Shown piece after piece: positions 1 through 8,606 of a DNA stretch of 64,000 nucleotides. Position 1 is the stretch's first letter, and each line of letters starts with the position of its first letter. The position numbers and the translations under genes are program-made. The notes beneath the pieces were generated by a model, which had not been told where the DNA came from, ran no database searches, and saw only the letters and a list, made by a program, of their open reading frames with translations. Location: the NCBI RefSeq assembly GCF_049747295.1, contig NZ_JBMHJM010000001.1, positions 2,728,001-2,792,000 on the forward strand. Direction: 5' to 3'. The stretch is from Afipia sp049747295 (GTDB lineage Bacteria; Pseudomonadota; Alphaproteobacteria; Rhizobiales; Xanthobacteraceae).

Positions 1-441
1 CTCGGTAAAATATCCGGTAATACTTTTGACCATATTCGAGGTCTGTTCCCTGATCAGGCCCGCCTGACAAACGGATTGACAGGGCAATGACGGCGTCTTG
101 AGGGCAGACCTGTCCCGCAAGTCTACCCCCGGGATACGCCTCGCCACAGCCGCGAATCGCATTTCTGCAGCTTATCCGGATTGTGGGTACAACGGGCAAT
201 TCAGGTGTCAAGCGTTCTCCTCCAGACCGGGGGCTGGAGATAGCCCATTTGGCAAGGGATTCCGGATACCTGTGCGCCTTATTACGTGCATTGCGATATG
301 CGGCGAATTATGGTTTGAGAAGCGGGAAATTCGACGCGTTCTAACTTTGACGAGAGATCAAAAGTCTGAACGCGCACGGAAAATGCAGGTCTTGCCGCCC
401 GGCGGGACCACTGGGGTGATAAGAGCAGGAGCGATAGCGGC
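1..441. other. Leader region upstream of the cox operon, no gene seen
   Basis: No open frame here resembles a real protein; the frames that cross it are arginine- and cysteine-rich products typical of non-coding GC-rich DNA. It presumably holds the promoter of the cytochrome oxidase operon. An AGGAG at 427-431 lies 10 bases before the ctaC start and is the likely ribosome binding site. I looked for an FNR/FixK-type site (TTGAT-N4-ATCAA) and saw none. Confidence 0.5.
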
Positions 442-1281
442 ATGAAGATGTCGAAGGGTCAAAAAGGCCGCTGGATACTGGGTTTCACAGTGGTCGCCAC
501 CGCCATGGCCGTAGCGGGGACTGCTTTCGCTGGGATGGGGCAACCGTCGGCGTGGGAATGGACCCTTCAGCAGTCTGCCTCGCCGGTGATGGACAACATC
601 ACCTGGTTTCATAACTTCCTGCTGTGGATCATCTCCGCGATCACGATTTTCGTTCTGATCCTGTTGATCATCGTCGCGGTCAAATTCAACGCCCGGACCA
701 ATCCGGTGCCGTCCAAGACCACCCACAACACGCTGATCGAAGTGGTCTGGACCATTGTCCCGGTTCTGGTTCTGGTCTGCATCGCGGTGCCGTCGTTCCG
801 GCTCCTGTTCCAGGAACTTGATGTTCCAAAAGCGGATCTCACGATCAAGGCCACGGGCAAGCAGTGGTATTGGAGCTATGCCTACCCGGATAACGGCAAG
901 TTCGAATTCGACTCGCTCCTGGTTGCCGATAAGGCGCCTCGCCTGCTGGGTGTGGATAACGAAGTCGTTGTGCCGGTGAACAAGATCATCCGTGTTCAGA
1001 CCACGGCGGCTGACGTGATCCATTCCTTCGCGGTCCCGTCCTTCGGTATCAAGATCGACGCGATCCCGGGCCGTCTCAACGAGACCTGGTTCAAGGCGAC
1101 CAAGGAAGGCATGTATTACGGCCAGTGTTCGGAGCTTTGCGGCAAGGATCACGCCTTCATGCCGATCGCCATTCGCGTCGTGAGCGACCAGGAATTCGCG
1201 ACCTGGGTTGAAGGCGCGAAGAAGAAGTTCGCAAGCGCGCCGGCAAACACCTACGCTTCGATCGGGGCGGCGGCGCAGTAA
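442..1281 (+). CDS. ctaC: Cytochrome c oxidase subunit II (aa3 type)
   Basis: Subunit II takes electrons from cytochrome c through its binuclear CuA centre and passes them to heme a of subunit I. The 279-residue product starts with a Sec-type signal (basic MKMSKGQKGR, hydrophobic core, AFA cleavage site near residue 30). Two membrane helices follow at about residues 50-80 and 95-115, then a periplasmic cupredoxin domain. The CuA loop GQCSELCGKDHAFM near residue 228 carries both cysteines, the glutamate, the histidine and the methionine. Length is normal for the family. It is the first gene of the cox operon, 81 bases before ctaD. A second possible start is the ATG at 448. Confidence 0.96.
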   Translation: MKMSKGQKGRWILGFTVVATAMAVAGTAFAGMGQPSAWEWTLQQSASPVMDNITWFHNFLLWIISAITIFVLILLIIVAVKFNARTNPVPSKTTHNTLIEVVWTIVPVLVLVCIAVPSFRLLFQELDVPKADLTIKATGKQWYWSYAYPDNGKFEFDSLLVADKAPRLLGVDNEVVVPVNKIIRVQTTAADVIHSFAVPSFGIKIDAIPGRLNETWFKATKEGMYYGQCSELCGKDHAFMPIAIRVVSDQEFATWVEGAKKKFASAPANTYASIGAAAQ

Positions 1282-1362
1282 GCGTATTGACGGATAAATG
1301 CGCGGCCACGGGCCGCGCGAAACAACAGGCTGACGGAACTGCAAGGTTCAAAGGGATTGAAA

Positions 1363-2979
1363 ATGGCCACCAACGCTGCAACACACGATCACGCTCATGA
1401 CGATCATGCGCACGATCACCCAACCGGGTGGCGGCGTTACGTCTACTCGACGAACCATAAGGACATCGGCACGATGTACCTTATCTTCGCGATCGTGGCG
1501 GGCATCATCGGCGGCGCGATGTCGGTCGCGATCCGCATCGAGCTGATGTATCCGGGCGTTCAGATCTTCCACGAATCCCACACCTATAACGTGTTCGTCA
1601 CGTCCCACGGCCTCATCATGATCTTCTTCATGGTGATGCCCGCGATGATCGGCGGTTTTGGCAACTGGATGGTGCCGCTGATGATCGGCGCGCCGGACAT
1701 GGCCTTCCCGCGCATGAACAACATCTCGTTCTGGCTGCTGCCGGCCTCCTTCGCGCTCCTCGTCATCTCCACCTTCGTCGAGGGCGAACCGGGAGCGAAC
1801 GGCGTAGGTACCGGCTGGACCATGTACGCGCCACTCTCGACCTCGGGACACCCCGGCCCAGCAGTGGACTTCGCGATTCTGTCGCTCCACATCGCGGGTG
1901 CGTCGTCGATCCTCGGTGCGATCAACTTCATCACCACCATCTTCAACATGCGCGCGCCGGGCATGACCCTGCACAAGATGCCGCTGTTCGTCTGGTCGGT
2001 GCTCGTCACGGTATTCCTGCTGCTGCTGTCGCTGCCCGTTCTCGCCGGTGCGATCACGATGCTGCTGACCGACCGCAACTTCGGCACCACGTTCTTTGCG
2101 GCTGACGGCGGCGGTGATCCGGTGCTGTTCCAGCATCTGTTCTGGTTCTTCGGTCACCCCGAAGTGTACATCCTGATTCTGCCGGGCTTCGGCATGATCA
2201 GCCAGATCGTGTCGACCTTCTCGCGCAAGCCTGTGTTCGGCTATCTCGGCATGGCCTATGCGATGGTTGCCATCGGCGGCATCGGCTTCGTCGTGTGGGC
2301 TCACCACATGTACACCGTCGGCATGTCGTCGGCGACGCAGGCCTACTTCGTCGCGGCAACCATGGTCATCGCGGTGCCGACCGGCGTGAAGATCTTCTCG
2401 TGGATCGCCACCATGTGGGGCGGTTCGATCGAGTTCCGTGCGCCGATGCTCTGGGCGATGGGCTTCATCTTCCTGTTCACCCTCGGCGGCGTGACGGGCG
2501 TTGTGCTGGCTAACGCCGGCGTCGATCGCGTGCTTCAGGACACATATTACGTCGTCGCGCACTTCCACTACGTGCTGTCGCTCGGCGCCGTGTTCGCCAT
2601 CTTCGCCGGCTGGTACTACTGGTTCCCGAAGATGTTCGGCTACATGTACAATGAAGGCATCGCCAAGCTGCACTTCTGGGTCACCTTCATCGGCGTGAAC
2701 CTGCTGTTCTTCCCGCAGCATTTCCTCGGCCTGTCCGGCATGCCGCGCCGCTATGTCGACTATCCGGATGCGTTCGCCGGCTGGAACCTGGTGTCGTCGA
2801 TCGGCTCCTACATCTCGGCGTTCGGCGTGCTGATCTTCATCTACGGTGTGATCGATGCCTTCGTGCGCAAGCAGCAGGCCGCTGACAATCCTTGGGGTCC
2901 GGGTGCGACCACGCTGGAATGGACGCTGTCGTCGCCACCGCCGTTCCACCAGTTCGAGGTTCTGCCGCGCGTGCAGTAA
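1363..2979 (+). CDS. ctaD: Cytochrome c oxidase subunit I (aa3 type)
   Basis: Catalytic subunit of the terminal oxidase: reduces O2 to water at the heme a3-CuB site and pumps protons. Twelve membrane helices are visible. Key motifs are HGLIMIFFMVMPAMIGGFGN (heme a ligand and conserved loop), HPEVYILILPGFG (CuB histidine cross-linked to tyrosine), AHHMYTVG (two CuB histidines) and HFHYVLSLGAVF (heme a3 and heme a ligands). The N-terminus is histidine-rich (HDHAHDDHAHDH), as in many rhizobial CtaD proteins. I chose ATG 1363 because AAGGG at 1351-1355 sits 7 bases ahead of it; the in-frame TTG at 1357 is too close to that site. 538 residues, usual length. Confidence 0.97.
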   Translation: MATNAATHDHAHDDHAHDHPTGWRRYVYSTNHKDIGTMYLIFAIVAGIIGGAMSVAIRIELMYPGVQIFHESHTYNVFVTSHGLIMIFFMVMPAMIGGFGNWMVPLMIGAPDMAFPRMNNISFWLLPASFALLVISTFVEGEPGANGVGTGWTMYAPLSTSGHPGPAVDFAILSLHIAGASSILGAINFITTIFNMRAPGMTLHKMPLFVWSVLVTVFLLLLSLPVLAGAITMLLTDRNFGTTFFAADGGGDPVLFQHLFWFFGHPEVYILILPGFGMISQIVSTFSRKPVFGYLGMAYAMVAIGGIGFVVWAHHMYTVGMSSATQAYFVAATMVIAVPTGVKIFSWIATMWGGSIEFRAPMLWAMGFIFLFTLGGVTGVVLANAGVDRVLQDTYYVVAHFHYVLSLGAVFAIFAGWYYWFPKMFGYMYNEGIAKLHFWVTFIGVNLLFFPQHFLGLSGMPRRYVDYPDAFAGWNLVSSIGSYISAFGVLIFIYGVIDAFVRKQQAADNPWGPGATTLEWTLSSPPPFHQFEVLPRVQ

Positions 2980-3079
2980 CCAGTTCGTTCGTGACGGTGT
3001 TTGCGTCGCGATGAGATGAGACATCCGCCATAGCCGAAAGGCTGCGGCGGGTGGCGCATTAAAGGAAGTGAGTTCGATC

Positions 3080-4021
3080 TTGTCGGTTGTCGATCATCAT
3101 ACGCTCGATCTTTCGCCCCGGATTTCCGAGGCGGGCGTCGCTGATTACATCGCGCTGCTGAAGCCGCGCGTGATGTCGCTGGTGATCTTTACCGCATTGG
3201 TCGGATTGTTGATTGCGCCCGGGCACGTTCACCCGGTCACTGCGGTCACGTCGATCCTCTGTATCGCGGTTGGTGCGGGCGCATCGGGTGCGTTGAACAT
3301 GTGGTACGACGCCGACATCGACGCGCTGATGTCGCGGACCTTGAACAGGCCGATTCCGCGTGGACGTGTACTGCCCGGCGAGGCGCTGGCTTTCGGCCTG
3401 ACGCTGTCGTTCTTCTCGGTGATGACGCTGGGCATCCTGGTGAACTGGCTGGCCGGTGGTCTGCTCGCGTTCACGATCTTCTTCTACGTCGTCATCTACA
3501 CGATGTGGTTGAAGCGCTGGACTGCCCAGAACATCGTGATCGGCGGCGCCGCAGGGGCCTTGCCTCCAGTGGTAGCCTGGGCTGCGGCGACCGGCTCGCT
3601 GTCACCAGAGCCGATCATGCTGTTCCTGGTCATTTTCTTGTGGACACCGCCGCACTTCTGGGCGCTGGCGCTGTTCCGTACCGACGACTACGCGCGCGCC
3701 AATGTGCCGATGCTGCCGGTCACGGCCGGTCCGGATGCGACACGCCTTCAGATCCTGCTTTATACGATCCTGCTTGTCGCCGTTGCGCTTGCGCCTTGGC
3801 CGCTGGGCTATTTCAGCGCGGTCTACGGAGTGACGTCTCTCGTCCTCGGCGCGGGAATGCTCTGGCTCGCGGTTCGGGTCTATCGTGACCGTACCGGGAG
3901 TGCGTCGCTGCGTGCCACGCGAGGGCTGTTCAAGTTCTCGATTCTCTACCTGTTCGCGCTGTTCGCTGTGCTGCTCTGTGAAGTCGTAGTGACGGCGGCC
4001 GTGCGGTTGATTGGGGCATGA
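3080..4021 (+). CDS. ctaB: Protoheme IX farnesyltransferase
   Basis: UbiA-family prenyltransferase that converts heme b to heme o, the precursor of heme a for the oxidase encoded by its neighbours. The first Asp-rich motif is in NMWYDADIDALMSRTLNRPI and the second in FRTDDYARANVPMLP; both bind Mg-prenyl diphosphate. About eight or nine membrane helices. The frame opens with GTG at 3068, but AAAGGAAG at 3061-3068 overlaps that codon, so the in-frame TTG at 3080 (MSVVDHHTLD) is the better start. The stop overlaps the next start as ATGA, so translation is probably coupled. Confidence 0.94.
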   Translation: MSVVDHHTLDLSPRISEAGVADYIALLKPRVMSLVIFTALVGLLIAPGHVHPVTAVTSILCIAVGAGASGALNMWYDADIDALMSRTLNRPIPRGRVLPGEALAFGLTLSFFSVMTLGILVNWLAGGLLAFTIFFYVVIYTMWLKRWTAQNIVIGGAAGALPPVVAWAAATGSLSPEPIMLFLVIFLWTPPHFWALALFRTDDYARANVPMLPVTAGPDATRLQILLYTILLVAVALAPWPLGYFSAVYGVTSLVLGAGMLWLAVRVYRDRTGSASLRATRGLFKFSILYLFALFAVLLCEVVVTAAVRLIGA

Positions 4022-4200
4022 GCACGAGCATCGTGATGGAAGATAAAGAGCCACAGGAAGGTATCGTTCTTACGCCGGAGCAGAAGAAGCGCCAGCGCGA
4101 GCGCTCGATTGCCATTGCATTGGCTTTGGGCGTGCTTGTGATCCTGTTTTTCGCGATGACGATGGTGAAGGGCCCGGCGGTCCTGCACCGGCCGATTTAG
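4018..4200 (+). CDS. coxF: Small CoxF-like membrane protein
   Basis: A 60-residue protein with an acidic and lysine-rich N-terminus (TPEQKKRQRERS) and one membrane helix (IALALGVLVILFFAMTMV). Proteins of this size and pattern lie between ctaB and ctaG in many Rhizobiales and are called CoxF or cytochrome oxidase small assembly protein; the exact role is not established. It overlaps ctaB by 4 bases (ATGA) and ends 19 bases before ctaG, which supports a true operon gene. The topology (N-in, C-out) is inferred from the positive-inside rule. Confidence 0.8.
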   Translation: MSTSIVMEDKEPQEGIVLTPEQKKRQRERSIAIALALGVLVILFFAMTMVKGPAVLHRPI

Positions 4201-4219
4201 GGAAAGACACGCGAAATCA

Positions 4220-4831
4220 ATGACGCAGGAACCGACCAGCAAAGCCAAGCCACGGATGAGCCGCGACGTTGTCGTGGCATCGATCTGCGGCTTCGTCGTG
4301 GCGCTGATGGTGGGCGCGTCATACGCGGCAGTGCCGTTCTATAACTGGTTCTGCCGCGCGACCGGTTTCAATGGGACCACGCAGGTCGCGACCTCGGCCC
4401 CAACTCAGACGACCGAGCGTCGTATCGCCATTCGCTTTGATGCCAATGTCAGCGGTGGCTTGCCCTGGAAGTTCGAGCCGGAGCAGACCGAAATCAACGT
4501 CAAGATCGGCGAGGTCGTCACGGCCTACTACACTGTGACCAATCAGGCCGCGCGTCCGACGTCCGGTCTCGCGTCCTACAATGTGGCGCCGCTGACCGTT
4601 GGCGCGTTCTTCCAGAAGATCAATTGCTTCTGCTTTACCGAGCAGAGCTTCGCGCCGGGCGAAAAGCGCGAGATGGCAGTCGTGTTTTATGTCGATCCGG
4701 CGCTCGTCGCCGACCATGAATACGACGAGCTCAACACGATCACCTTGTCCTACACTTTCTACCCTGCGAAAGATTCGACGCCGAAGCCGGTCGCGGCATC
4801 GGAGCCGGACAATCGCAAGGGCAACCTCTAA
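4220..4831 (+). CDS. ctaG: Cytochrome c oxidase assembly protein CtaG (Cox11)
   Basis: Copper chaperone that inserts CuB into subunit I. One N-terminal membrane helix (about residues 17-38) anchors a periplasmic immunoglobulin-like domain. The copper-binding CFCF motif is present (INCFCFTEQSF, about residues 134-144), as is the FYNWFCRATGF segment after the helix with a third conserved cysteine. 203 residues is normal. It sits between coxF and ctaE, the usual alphaproteobacterial order. Confidence 0.95.
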   Translation: MTQEPTSKAKPRMSRDVVVASICGFVVALMVGASYAAVPFYNWFCRATGFNGTTQVATSAPTQTTERRIAIRFDANVSGGLPWKFEPEQTEINVKIGEVVTAYYTVTNQAARPTSGLASYNVAPLTVGAFFQKINCFCFTEQSFAPGEKREMAVVFYVDPALVADHEYDELNTITLSYTFYPAKDSTPKPVAASEPDNRKGNL

Positions 4832-4890
4832 TCTTTAAGACTAGCAAGCTACGAACATGCGCCGGGTGACCGGCATCACGGAGAGACCAA

Positions 4891-5748
4891 ATGGCAGCGG
4901 GCCAAGCCAAACACCACGATTATCATCTCGTCGATCCAAGCCCGTGGCCGTTCGTCGGCTCGGTTTCGGCATTCATCATGGCAGTCGGCGCGGTCGCCTG
5001 GATGCACAAGCTTTTCGCTGGTGCGCCGATCGTGTTCGGCATCGGTACCATTGGTGTCCTTTATACGATGGCCAGTTGGTGGGGCGACGTCATTCGCGAG
5101 GCCGAGTACAAGGGTGACCACACCCGCGTTGTTCAGCTGCATCACCGCTACGGCATGATCCTGTTCATCGCGTCCGAAGTCATGTTCTTCGTCGCGTGGT
5201 TCTGGGCCTATTTCAATGCAGCGCTCTTCCCGGCCGATCCGGTTCATATGACGCGCGAAGCGCTGTTTGGCGGCGTCTGGCCACCGAAGGGCATCGAGAC
5301 CTTTGATCCCTGGCATCTGCCGCTGCTCAACACGTTGATCCTGCTGACCTCGGGCACCACCGTGACCTGGGCGCACCATGCGATGCTCGAGAATGACCGC
5401 CAGGGCGTGAAGTGGGGTCTCATCCTCACCGTGCTGCTCGGCGCCTGCTTCACCTGCGTGCAGGCCTTCGAATACAGCCATGCTGCCTTCAGCTTCGCCG
5501 GTCACGTGTATGGCGCGACGTTCTTCATGGCCACGGGCTTCCATGGCTTCCACGTGCTGGTCGGCACCATCTTCCTGCTGGTCTGCCTGCTGCGCGTCTA
5601 TGCCGGCCACTTCACGCCGAAGCAGCATCTCGGGTTCGAGTTCGCAGCCTGGTACTGGCACTTCGTCGACGTGGTGTGGCTGTTCCTGTTCATCTGCATC
5701 TATGTCTGGGGACATGGTGCAGAGACGATGGCCCACGGCGCGCACTAA
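4891..5748 (+). CDS. ctaE: Cytochrome c oxidase subunit III
   Basis: Seven-helix non-catalytic subunit that stabilises the oxidase and supports proton uptake. Recognisable segments are SPWPFVGSVSAF at the N-terminus, ASEVMFFVAWFWAYF (conserved glutamate in helix III), GTTVTWAHHAM and the C-terminal FAAWYWHFVDVVWLFLF. 285 residues, full length. AGAGA at 4881-4885 lies 5 bases before the ATG. A strong intrinsic terminator follows at 5773-5800, so this is probably the end of the main oxidase transcript, with partial read-through to the genes beyond. Confidence 0.96.
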   Translation: MAAGQAKHHDYHLVDPSPWPFVGSVSAFIMAVGAVAWMHKLFAGAPIVFGIGTIGVLYTMASWWGDVIREAEYKGDHTRVVQLHHRYGMILFIASEVMFFVAWFWAYFNAALFPADPVHMTREALFGGVWPPKGIETFDPWHLPLLNTLILLTSGTTVTWAHHAMLENDRQGVKWGLILTVLLGACFTCVQAFEYSHAAFSFAGHVYGATFFMATGFHGFHVLVGTIFLLVCLLRVYAGHFTPKQHLGFEFAAWYWHFVDVVWLFLFICIYVWGHGAETMAHGAH

Positions 5749-5772
5749 TCGCCGGAACCACTTCCAACATCA

Positions 5773-5800
5773 GGGCGGCCTTTCGGCCGCCCTTTTGTTT
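5773..5800 (+). terminator. Intrinsic terminator after ctaE
   Basis: GGGCGGCC (5773-5780), TTTC loop, GGCCGCCC (5785-5792), then TTTTGTTT. A perfect 8-bp GC stem with a U-rich tail; it follows the ctaE stop by 25 bases. Confidence 0.9.
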
Positions 5801-5856
5801 GGCTCCCTTGCGATCATGTGTGGTCAGGCGTAGCGAGAGTAAAAGGACACGGGCCT

Positions 5857-6246
5857 ATGCAAGATCTCGCTTCAGCAACCTGGACGCAGGCCGCCATGCG
5901 CGGAATTGCCTGCAAATGCCCGCGCTGCGGCAAGGGAAAGCTCTACGCAGGGTTTCTGACGCTGCGACCGTCCTGCGACCAGTGCGGCCTCGATTACGCC
6001 TTCATCGACGCCGGCGATGGCCCCGCCATCTTCATCATCATGATTGCGGGCTTTATCGTTGTGGGGTCTGCATTGGTGGTTGAAATCAAATATCAGCCGC
6101 CGTTCTGGGTTCATGCAGCGCTGTGGATCCCGCTCATCCTGGCGACGACGCTGTTGCCGTTACGGTCGATGAAGTCGCTCCTCATTGCCCTGCAGCATCA
6201 TCACAAGGCGTCCGAAGGGCAATTGATCGAACAAAATCGGGAATGA
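5857..6246 (+). CDS. DUF983 zinc-ribbon membrane protein
   Basis: A 129-residue protein with an N-terminal zinc ribbon (CPRCGKGKLY ... CDQCGL, four cysteines) and two membrane helices (FIIMIAGFIVVGSALVV and WIPLILATTLLPL). DUF983 proteins are commonly found in oxidase operons of Rhizobiales and are suspected assembly or stability factors; the function is unproven. I chose ATG 5857 because AAAAGGA at 5841-5847 lies 9 bases upstream; the longer frame from 5818 has no site. It falls between the oxidase genes and surf1. Confidence 0.88.
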   Translation: MQDLASATWTQAAMRGIACKCPRCGKGKLYAGFLTLRPSCDQCGLDYAFIDAGDGPAIFIIMIAGFIVVGSALVVEIKYQPPFWVHAALWIPLILATTLLPLRSMKSLLIALQHHHKASEGQLIEQNRE

Positions 6247-6282
6247 AGCCCGAGCAAGCCTGTGTGAAGTGGTAACGCGTCA

Positions 6283-7053
6283 ATGACAACAACACCGACA
6301 ACTCAAATGCCCGTCCGCAAGCGCAGTGCGTTCGGTCTCGCGCTGATCACGCTCATCATGGTGTCGGTCCTGACAAGTCTTGGCGTCTGGCAACTGCATC
6401 GCCGGGACGAAAAGCACGCTTTGATTGCGGCTTTGACCGAGCGGCTGGCCGCTGCACCGCAAGCTCTCGCTTCGTCGTCGGCGTGGACAACTTTCGATCC
6501 AGCGCATGACGAGTTTCGGCGCGTCACGCTCACGGGCACATTCGATGCGAAGCCCGATGCAATGGTCTACAGCTCGGGGTCTGCGGTACGTGAGGACGTC
6601 TCTGGTCCCGGGACCTGGGCGTTCATGCCCGCGCGTTTGCCTGACGGCAGCGTTGTCGTCATCAATGCGGGCTTCGTGCAGAACACCATGCAAGACCGTG
6701 CGCAGCAGGACCGTGCAGTGACCCGGCTCATCAACGGAACGCCGCAGACATTGACCGGCTACATTCGCTTTCCGGAGCACCCCGGCTGGCTGACGCCTCA
6801 TGAAGACACTGCCAAGCGCCTGTGGTTCCTGCGCGATCATGTAGCCATGGCGCGGGCCCTCGGCTGGGGCACTGTCGCGCCGTTCTACATCGATCTTGAA
6901 TCGCCGATTCCTGAATCGGGCATCCCGAAGCCTGGTCCGCTGGTGGTCCATCTCAAGGATGATCACATGCAATATGCGATCACCTGGTTCGGCCTTGCGC
7001 TGGTGGTTGTTGTCGCGTTTGGCTTTTGGCTCGCGAGCCAACGGCGATCATGA
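6283..7053 (+). CDS. surf1: SURF1 family cytochrome oxidase assembly protein
   Basis: SURF1 (Shy1) helps insert heme a into subunit I. The product has the family architecture: N-terminal helix (FGLALITLIMVSVLTSLGVWQ, with the conserved LGxWQ), a large periplasmic domain, and a C-terminal helix ending in the basic QRRS tail (YAITWFGLALVVVVAFGFW). The conserved GFVQ segment is present (INAGFVQ). 256 residues, normal. It is 36 bases after the DUF983 gene and completes the oxidase cluster. Confidence 0.93.
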   Translation: MTTTPTTQMPVRKRSAFGLALITLIMVSVLTSLGVWQLHRRDEKHALIAALTERLAAAPQALASSSAWTTFDPAHDEFRRVTLTGTFDAKPDAMVYSSGSAVREDVSGPGTWAFMPARLPDGSVVVINAGFVQNTMQDRAQQDRAVTRLINGTPQTLTGYIRFPEHPGWLTPHEDTAKRLWFLRDHVAMARALGWGTVAPFYIDLESPIPESGIPKPGPLVVHLKDDHMQYAITWFGLALVVVVAFGFWLASQRRS

Positions 7054-7187
7054 GTGCAGCGCACGCGGTCTGGCTTCCTTGTGAAGCCCGAGCACAGCCG
7101 ATATGGTGCGTTTCGCCTTCACTGCGGTGAACTTAATAATCAATATCTATCAAAGGCTTAGATAGGCGCCGGCCTTTGGAGGACGTT

Positions 7188-8606
7188 TTGACGACCTATA
7201 TTTCGACCCGGGGCGAAGCGCCCCAACTCGGTTTCTGCGATGTGATGCTGACCGGGCTTGCCCGCGATGGCGGACTCTATGTGCCTGAATCCTGGCCCCA
7301 CCTCGATCCCGCTACCATCGCGGGGTTCTTTGGACGCCCGTACTGGGAAGTCGCGGTCGAAGTGATTCGTCCTTTCGTTGCCGGAGAAATTTCCGAAGCC
7401 GATCTCGGGCGCATGGCGATCGAAGCCTATGCCACTTTCCGTCATCCGGCCGTCGTTCCGCTCAGCCAGATGAATTCGCATCTGTTCGTGCTCGAACTCT
7501 TCCATGGTCCGACGCTGGCATTCAAAGACGTGGCCATGCAGCTGCTGTCGCGCCTGATGGACCATGCGCTCGCCAAGCGTAGTCAGCGCACGACCATCGT
7601 GGTCGCGACATCCGGTGACACCGGCGGCGCGGCTGTCGACGCGTTCAGCGGCCTCGACAATGTCGATCTCGTCGTGCTGTTTCCACACGGGCGTATTTCC
7701 GACGTGCAGCGGCGCATGATGACGACGACCGGAGCCTCGAATGTGCACGCGCTCGCCATCGAAGGCACGTTCGACGATTGCCAGGCGATCGTGAAGGGGC
7801 TGTTCAATCATCACAAATTCCGCGACGCGGTGGCATTGTCGGGCGTGAACTCGATCAACTGGGCGCGCATCGTCGCGCAGGTGGTTTATTACTTCACGTC
7901 GGCGGTCGCGCTGGGAGCGCCGGGACGCGAGGTCGATTTCACCGTGCCCACCGGGAATTTCGGCGACATCTTCGCAGGTTACGTTGCCAAGCGCATGGGA
8001 TTGCCGGTGCGCCGTCTGCGGATCGCTGCCAACATCAACGATATTCTGGCGCGTACGCTCAAGACCGGAATTTACGAAGTGCGCGAAGTGCACGCCACCA
8101 CGTCGCCGTCGATGGATATTCAGATCTCGTCGAACTTCGAGCGATTGCTGTTTGAAGCCTCCGGGCGAGACAGCGCAATGGTGCGTTCGCTGATGGGATC
8201 GCTGGCGCAATCCGGGCGTTTCGTTCTGCCTGATGCGGTGCTGGCCAAGATGCGCGCCGATTTCGATGCCGGCCGCGCAGATGAAACCGATACCAGCGCA
8301 GCCATCAGGACGGCATGGCGCGAAGCGGGAGATCTTGTCGACCCGCATACGGCCGTTGCGCTCACCGTCGCTGAACAGGACAAGCCGGTCTCCACGGTCC
8401 CGAATATCGTCCTCTCCACGGCGCATGCCGCGAAGTTTCCGGACGCGGTTGAGGCTGCCTGTGGCGTGCGCCCGACATTGCCGGCTTGGCTCGATGGGCT
8501 GATGACCCGGTCCGAAACCATGACAGTCATGAAGAACGACCAAAACGAAGTCGAACGGTTCGTGCTCTCCGTGAGCCGTGCCGCGAAGCAGGGAGTTGCG
8601 GGATGA
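7188..8606 (+). CDS. thrC: Threonine synthase
   Basis: PLP enzyme that converts O-phosphohomoserine to threonine. The motif HGPTLAFKDVAMQ carries the PLP lysine, followed by SGDTGGAA and the PTGNFGD phosphate loop. 472 residues, the long proteobacterial type. I chose TTG 7188 (MTTYISTRGEAP) because GGAGGA at 7178-7183 precedes it; the TTG at 7176 has no site ahead of it. The stop overlaps the M16 peptidase start (ATGA), and the thrC-peptidase pairing after surf1 is standard in this order. Confidence 0.95.
   Translation: MTTYISTRGEAPQLGFCDVMLTGLARDGGLYVPESWPHLDPATIAGFFGRPYWEVAVEVIRPFVAGEISEADLGRMAIEAYATFRHPAVVPLSQMNSHLFVLELFHGPTLAFKDVAMQLLSRLMDHALAKRSQRTTIVVATSGDTGGAAVDAFSGLDNVDLVVLFPHGRISDVQRRMMTTTGASNVHALAIEGTFDDCQAIVKGLFNHHKFRDAVALSGVNSINWARIVAQVVYYFTSAVALGAPGREVDFTVPTGNFGDIFAGYVAKRMGLPVRRLRIAANINDILARTLKTGIYEVREVHATTSPSMDIQISSNFERLLFEASGRDSAMVRSLMGSLAQSGRFVLPDAVLAKMRADFDAGRADETDTSAAIRTAWREAGDLVDPHTAVALTVAEQDKPVSTVPNIVLSTAHAAKFPDAVEAACGVRPTLPAWLDGLMTRSETMTVMKNDQNEVERFVLSVSRAAKQGVAG

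Noticed and set aside
358..3024. Long minus-strand frames opposite ctaC and ctaD (328 and 558 codons)
   Set aside because: Their products are rich in Arg, His, Asp and Glu with no fold; they mirror strongly conserved oxidase genes.
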